DNA from: Acidobacteriota bacterium
GTDB taxonomy: Bacteria > Acidobacteriota > Vicinamibacteria > Vicinamibacterales > 2-12-FULL-66-21
Assembly (NCBI GenBank): GCA_013817065.1
Contig: JACDDJ010000011.1
Coordinates: forward strand, 1-9,849
Direction: 5' to 3'
DNA: 9,849 nucleotides
Numbering within the stretch: the stretch's first letter is position 1; the number at the start of each line of letters is the position of its first letter. Shown piece after piece: positions 6,541 to 9,849 of this stretch. A program made the position numbers and the translations under genes. The notes under the pieces are model-generated. The model made no database searches. It had not been told where the DNA came from and saw only the letters and a program-made list of their open reading frames with translations.

Positions 6541-6631
6541 CACGGAAGTCACCGACGCGGCACGGAGGTCACCGCACTCACCATTTCAAGACGCTACACG
6601 GACGACACGGACCCGCCACTGGCAACACGGA
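6541..6631. repeat. CACGGA short-word repeat cluster
   Basis: CACGGA occurs at 6541, 6561, 6597, 6606 and 6626. The first two belong to 14-bp near-identical units CACGGA(A/G)GTCACCG with a 20-bp period; the last three belong to exact ACACGGAC words. The cluster lies in the 192-bp gap after the kinase gene, where no gene or convincing terminator hairpin was seen. It looks like the short iterated intergenic words seen elsewhere in this window. Confidence 0.55.
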
Positions 6632-6678
6632 CGGATCGTGAGTGCCATCCCGAAGCACTCGCAGATTATGCTGGGGGC

Positions 6679-6707
6679 TTGTAGTTGTTAGGAAATGTAT
6701 CTATTAT
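6679..6707 (+). promoter_or_regulatory. Predicted sigma70-type promoter of the padR-permease operon
   Basis: TTGTAG (6679-6684) and TATTAT (6702-6707) are separated by 17 bp. TATTAT is a five-of-six -10 match in an unusually AT-rich stretch. It ends 8 nt before the ATG at 6716, so that ATG would be read from a leaderless mRNA. The -35 is weak (TTG plus mismatches). If correct, the ATG at 6695 lies inside the promoter and cannot be the start. Confidence 0.5.
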
Positions 6708-6715
6708 CAACTCAT

Positions 6716-7102
6716 ATGCGCCGCCCTGCCCAGACTTCCGAACCCCGCGGACTACTCCCGCTCACGCCCGTGGAATTTCACATCCTGCTGTCGCTGAGTG
6801 ATGACGCGCGGCATGGGTACGCGATCCTGCAGGACGTCGAGCAGCGGACGGACGGGCAGATCAAGCTGCGCACCGGCACGCTCTACACCGTCATCAAGCG
6901 GATGCTGGATGGCGAGTGGCTGGAAGAGCAGGACGGCCAGGCCGGGGACGGCGACGCACGCCGGCGCTACTACCGGCTGACGCCGCTCGGTCGTGAGGTG
7001 CTGCGCGCCGAGGCGAAGCGGCTGCAGTCGCTGGTGGTGATGGCGCAGGACAAGCGGGTGCTCGGCCCCGCCCGCAAGCTCTCGCCGGTGCGCGGCCGGT
7101 GA
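6716..7102 (+). CDS. PadR-family transcriptional regulator
   Basis: From the ATG at 6716 the protein has 128 residues. Winged-helix PadR landmarks are all present: LLPLTPVEFHILLSLSDDARHGYAI (about 13-37), TGTLYTVIKRMLDGEWLEE (53-71) and the wing ARRRYYRLTPLGREVL (81-96). PadR proteins are dimeric repressors that often act on transport or stress genes and on their own promoter. An ATG at 6695 would add seven residues, but AGGAA abuts it and it falls within the predicted promoter, so I prefer 6716. The stop TGA overlaps the GTG of the permease by 4 nt (GTGA), so the two are translationally coupled; PadR next to an orphan permease is a recurrent acidobacterial arrangement. Its natural effector is not evident. 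Confidence 0.92.
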   Translation: MRRPAQTSEPRGLLPLTPVEFHILLSLSDDARHGYAILQDVEQRTDGQIKLRTGTLYTVIKRMLDGEWLEEQDGQAGDGDARRRYYRLTPLGREVLRAEAKRLQSLVVMAQDKRVLGPARKLSPVRGR

Positions 7103-9808
7103 AGTCGCGACGGTCCCCGGCCGCGGGTGCGGCAATTGCGCTCTATGCGCTGATTCTCCGGCTCTATCCACGTGACTTCCGCGAGCGCTGTGGCGAACCG
7201 ATGGTCCATGCCTTCGGCGATACCTGCTCGGCCACGATGAGCATGGGGATGTGGTCTTTCACGCGCGAGACGGCGGCTGAGTTCGCGAACGCCATCGCGG
7301 GGATCTGGCGCAGCCGCGGCACCGGTGGACATCGCCGGCCACCCTCAGTCGGGCACCGCGGCGGAGTCGTCGCGTTCACCAGCGTCATGCAGGACGTCGG
7401 CTGCGCAATGCGCCGGCTCCGATCGCAGCCGGCGGTCGTCCTCTTCACGGTGCTGACGCTCGGATTTGCGATCGCCGCCAACGCCGCCATCTTCAGCATC
7501 GTCGACGCCGTCCTGCTGCGGCCCAGTCCTTTCAAGGACGCCGGTCAGCTCTACAACGTTCTGAACATCGCGCCCAACGGCGGGCACACCTTTCCGGGTC
7601 TGTCGCGGCAGAAGCTGCGGCAGTGGCGCAGCGAGACCGAGATCTTCGAGACGGTGGAAGCACATCGGGACATCACAGTGATCGTCACCGGTGGTGTCGA
7701 ACCGGAGGAGTTGCCGGCGGCGCAGATCTCGCCCGGATTGCTGACGACGCTCGGTGCGGTGCCACGGGCCGGACGGCTGTTCAATCCCGACGAAGGTCGC
7801 GCCGGGTCCGCGCCGGTCGTGATCCTGAGCGACAAGTACTGGCGTTCCCGGCTCGGCGCGGACTTGGGCGCAGTCGGACGATCGGTGGCCATCAACGGCG
7901 TCCCCCACACGATCGTCGGTGTCCTCCCGGCGATCTTTCACTTCCCAACCATGCGCGAGCAGATGTGGCTGCCACTGGATCCTGACGCGAGACCCGGGCC
8001 CGGGGAGGGCGCTGCCAACGTCGTTGTGCGCCTCAAAGCGGGCCTGACGAACGAGACGGCAGGACAGCGCATCGCCGCCGCCGCGGCGCGTCTCGAAGTG
8101 GAGCAGCCGATACCGACAGGCTGGAGGATTCGCTTGTACCAGGGCCTCCTCGCGGGACCCGATCCAGCGACACAGCGAACGGTGCTGATTCTGTTCGGTG
8201 CGGTCGGCCTGGTGCTGTTGACTGCCTGCGCGAACGTCGCCAACCTGCTGCTGTCCAGAGCGGTGGATAGACAGCGGGAGTTTGCAATCCGTCTCGTGCT
8301 CGGCGCCAGCCGCGGACGCCTCGCTCGTGAGCTGCTGGTCGAAGGACTGCTCCTCGGTCTGCTCGCCGGCGTTGCGGGTCTCGTCGCGGCGACGTGGGCG
8401 GTCGACACGCTGGTGAACCTCGCGCCACCGAGCCTGATGTATGCGACGACGACGACAATCGGCATCGATCGCCGGGTCATCCTCTTCGGGCTATCCCTCG
8501 CGGTCCTGACCGGCGTGCTCTGCAATCTGCCGCCCGCGTTGCGATCGGGCCAGCAGGGCAACCAGGCCCTCTCGGGACGGACGAAGGCGTCAACCGCGAC
8601 GCCGCTCCAGCGGCGCCTCCGCGGCACGCTCGTGGTCGCAGAGATTGCCCTGGCGGTGGTGCTGCTGATTGGTGCCGCGCTGATGGTCCGCAGCTTCGTC
8701 AAGTTGACCGCCATCGACATCGGCTTCAATCCCGACAAGCTGCTCGCGGTGACGATCGGGCTCGATACCGATCGTTACCCGACAGAAACGGCGCGCCTGG
8801 CGCTGCTGCGCCGCGTCGCGCGAGAGGCGAGGGACCTCCCTGGCGTCAGCGGCGTTGCGCTCGCTTCCGGGCTTCCGCCTTCGCCGGGCACCTTCGGCAG
8901 AGGCAACTTCCAGTCCGAGGCTGGCCCCTGCAGTAGCAGTGAGACCGTCGACATCGTGCTGACCTTCGTGTCGGCGGATTACTTCGGCCTGATGGGTATT
9001 CCGGTCTCGGAGGGCCGGCCCCTTCGCGAGGACGATCCGCCTGACGCGGTCGTCGTCAGTTCGTCGATCTCGGCGCTGTGTGGCGGCTCGCTCGTTGGGC
9101 GCCGCGTGCGTCTGGGCGACGGCGCGCCCGGCCTGACCGTCGTCGGTGTCGCGGGGGACGTGAAGACGTTCGGACTGACCGGGGACCGGGGTGAATTATC
9201 GGTCTATCTGCCGTTCACGGCAGATCCGAATGTCATGCCGATAGTGGCAGCGATGAAGCCGCGCCAGGTGGAGACGCGGCGGCTTCTGCTTCGTGCGGAA
9301 CGTCCGATGGCACTTGTCCCGGATTGTGAAGCGGGTGCTGTGGGCGCACGATCCGGATCAGCCCGTCCTGCAGGCCGTGCCGGCAGCGGAGCTGATGGCG
9401 GACTCGATTCGGCGCGAGCGGTTCATGCTCGCCTTGATGACGCTGTTCTCCGCGGTCACGCTGGCGCTCGCTTTGGCCGGCATCTTCGGTGTGCTCGCAT
9501 ACATCGTCGCGCAACGCGCGAACGAGATCGGCATCAGGATGGCGCTCGGCGCGACGTCTCGACACGTCTTCAGCCTGGTCGTCGGTCACGGCCTGAAGCT
9601 CGCGGCTCTCGGCGTCGCGGGTGGCCTCGTCGGCGCCTTCATGCTCTCGAAACTGCTCACCGGGCTGCTCTACGAAGTGGATCCTCGGGATCCCGCGGTG
9701 TTCGTCCTGATGCCGGCCCTGGTCTTCCTTGTCGCGCTCCTCGCGTCATGGATCCCGACCATCCGCGCCATCAAAGTGGATCCCGCAACAGCGTTGCGGG
9801 TGGAGTAA
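7099..9808 (+). CDS. ADOP-type orphan ABC permease, interrupted by a frameshift near its 3' end
   Basis: The GTG start overlaps the padR stop. The N-terminal extension has the family mark LRLYPRDFRERCGEPM (about 20-35). TM1 is about 113-134 (LFTVLTLGFAIAANAAIFSIV), then a MacB_PCD-like domain to about 350, an FtsX domain with TMs near 360-385, 415-438 and 459-481 (ANVANLLLSRAVDRQREFAIRLVLGAS), TM5 about 515-530, and a second periplasmic domain to about residue 730. Homology then leaves this frame and continues one base later from about 9300 to TAA at 9806-9808. The gene length, 2710 nt, is one more than a multiple of three, consistent with a single inserted base (or two lost). With the shift repaired, the length of about 903 residues would suit a complete ADOP. 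The unshifted frame has no stop before the window end. It may be a sequencing error or a real disabling mutation; no ATPase gene is nearby. Confidence 0.85.
9293..9808 (+). CDS. C-terminal FtsX domain of the ADOP permease in the shifted frame
   Basis: This is the other side of the frameshift. The frame can be opened at GTG 9293, but no ribosome site precedes it and family similarity begins only around IVKRVLWAHDPDQPV. It contains the last FtsX domain: TM about 45-72, RANEIGIRMALGATSRHVF, TM about 96-118, TM about 136-157 (ALVFLVALLASWIPTIRAI), and the typical terminus VDPATALRVE. Alone it would be a three-TM fragment without the periplasmic domains, so it is almost certainly the tail of the preceding gene and not an independent protein. 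Confidence 0.7.
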   Translation: MRNVRWHLSRIVKRVLWAHDPDQPVLQAVPAAELMADSIRRERFMLALMTLFSAVTLALALAGIFGVLAYIVAQRANEIGIRMALGATSRHVFSLVVGHGLKLAALGVAGGLVGAFMLSKLLTGLLYEVDPRDPAVFVLMPALVFLVALLASWIPTIRAIKVDPATALRVE

Positions 9809-9813
9809 ACCAG

Positions 9814-9849
9814 ATGATCAAGCGTGTTCAGGCAGTCGTGGTTGTGTCC
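9814..9849 (+). CDS. Start of the next gene, 3' partial
   Basis: ATG at 9814 follows GGAG (9802-9805) with 8-nt spacing, 5 nt after the permease stop. Only MIKRVQAVVVVS is visible: two basic residues followed by a hydrophobic stretch, like the beginning of a signal peptide or membrane anchor. The spacing suggests it belongs to the padR-permease operon. Nothing can be said about function. Confidence 0.45.
   Translation, partial: MIKRVQAVVVVS

Noticed and set aside
7345..7941. Minus-strand open frame opposite the ADOP permease
   Set aside because: A shadow frame with no domain or ribosome site; the plus strand encodes the permease here.
9331..9849. Continuation of the permease frame to the window end as genuine protein
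   Set aside because: The translation beyond the break loses all membrane and FtsX character, whereas the neighbouring frame has the expected three TM helices and the VDPATALRVE terminus.
1..9849. CRISPR array, tRNA/rRNA genes or insertion sequence
   Set aside because: No regularly spaced long repeats with unique spacers, no tRNA or rRNA signature, and no transposase or terminal inverted repeats were seen; the repeats present are short words only.

Overview
The window is GC-rich, tightly packed bacterial DNA. Two large FtsX/MacB-type permeases without any ATPase gene beside them, one of them carrying the N-terminal extension typical of acidobacterial duplicated orphan permeases (ADOP) and sitting directly behind a PadR regulator, point to Acidobacteriota, probably a high-GC soil lineage of the Vicinamibacteria kind. 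This is an inference from gene families; there is no rRNA or marker gene here.

Layout. (1) 2-1135 (+): 3' part of a PQQ-like beta-propeller protein, cut by the window edge. (2) 1136-1296: a gap between convergent genes, filled with short iterated words (nine ATTG words at 5-8 bp steps). (3) 4750 back to 1297 (-): an apparent three-gene operon made of a 40-residue membrane/secreted miniprotein, an orphan MacB-like permease and a secreted subclass-B3-like metallo-beta-lactamase-fold hydrolase with a GOB-type glutamine in the first zinc site. (4) 4751-4838: a compact divergent control region. (5) 4839-6502 (+): a PhoP/PhoQ-like two-component pair whose kinase has lost nearly all of its periplasmic sensor. 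(6) 6503-6694: intergenic DNA with CACGGA repeats and the PadR promoter. (7) 6716-9808 (+): PadR regulator overlapping an ADOP permease. The permease reading frame breaks near 9270-9325, so its last domain lies in another frame. (8) 9814-9849 (+): the first 12 codons of the next gene.

The most interesting part is the divergent region. Four half-sites (TGAACG, TGAACG, CGTTCA, CGTTCA) form an exactly symmetric array centred on 4794, with an 11-bp pitch in each arm. Each arm resembles the enterobacterial PhoP box (GTTTA-N5-GTTTA), with C for T at one position. Each arm lies 12 or 13 bp from a -10-like hexamer, and each hexamer lies exactly 7 bp from a start codon. This predicts a PhoP-like regulator that controls its own operon and the miniprotein-permease-hydrolase operon from one operator, both as leaderless mRNAs. 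The module may be an envelope-stress or antibiotic-response unit: short-loop kinase, PhoP-like regulator, small membrane protein, permease, and B3-type hydrolase. The sequence supports the architecture; the function is inferred.
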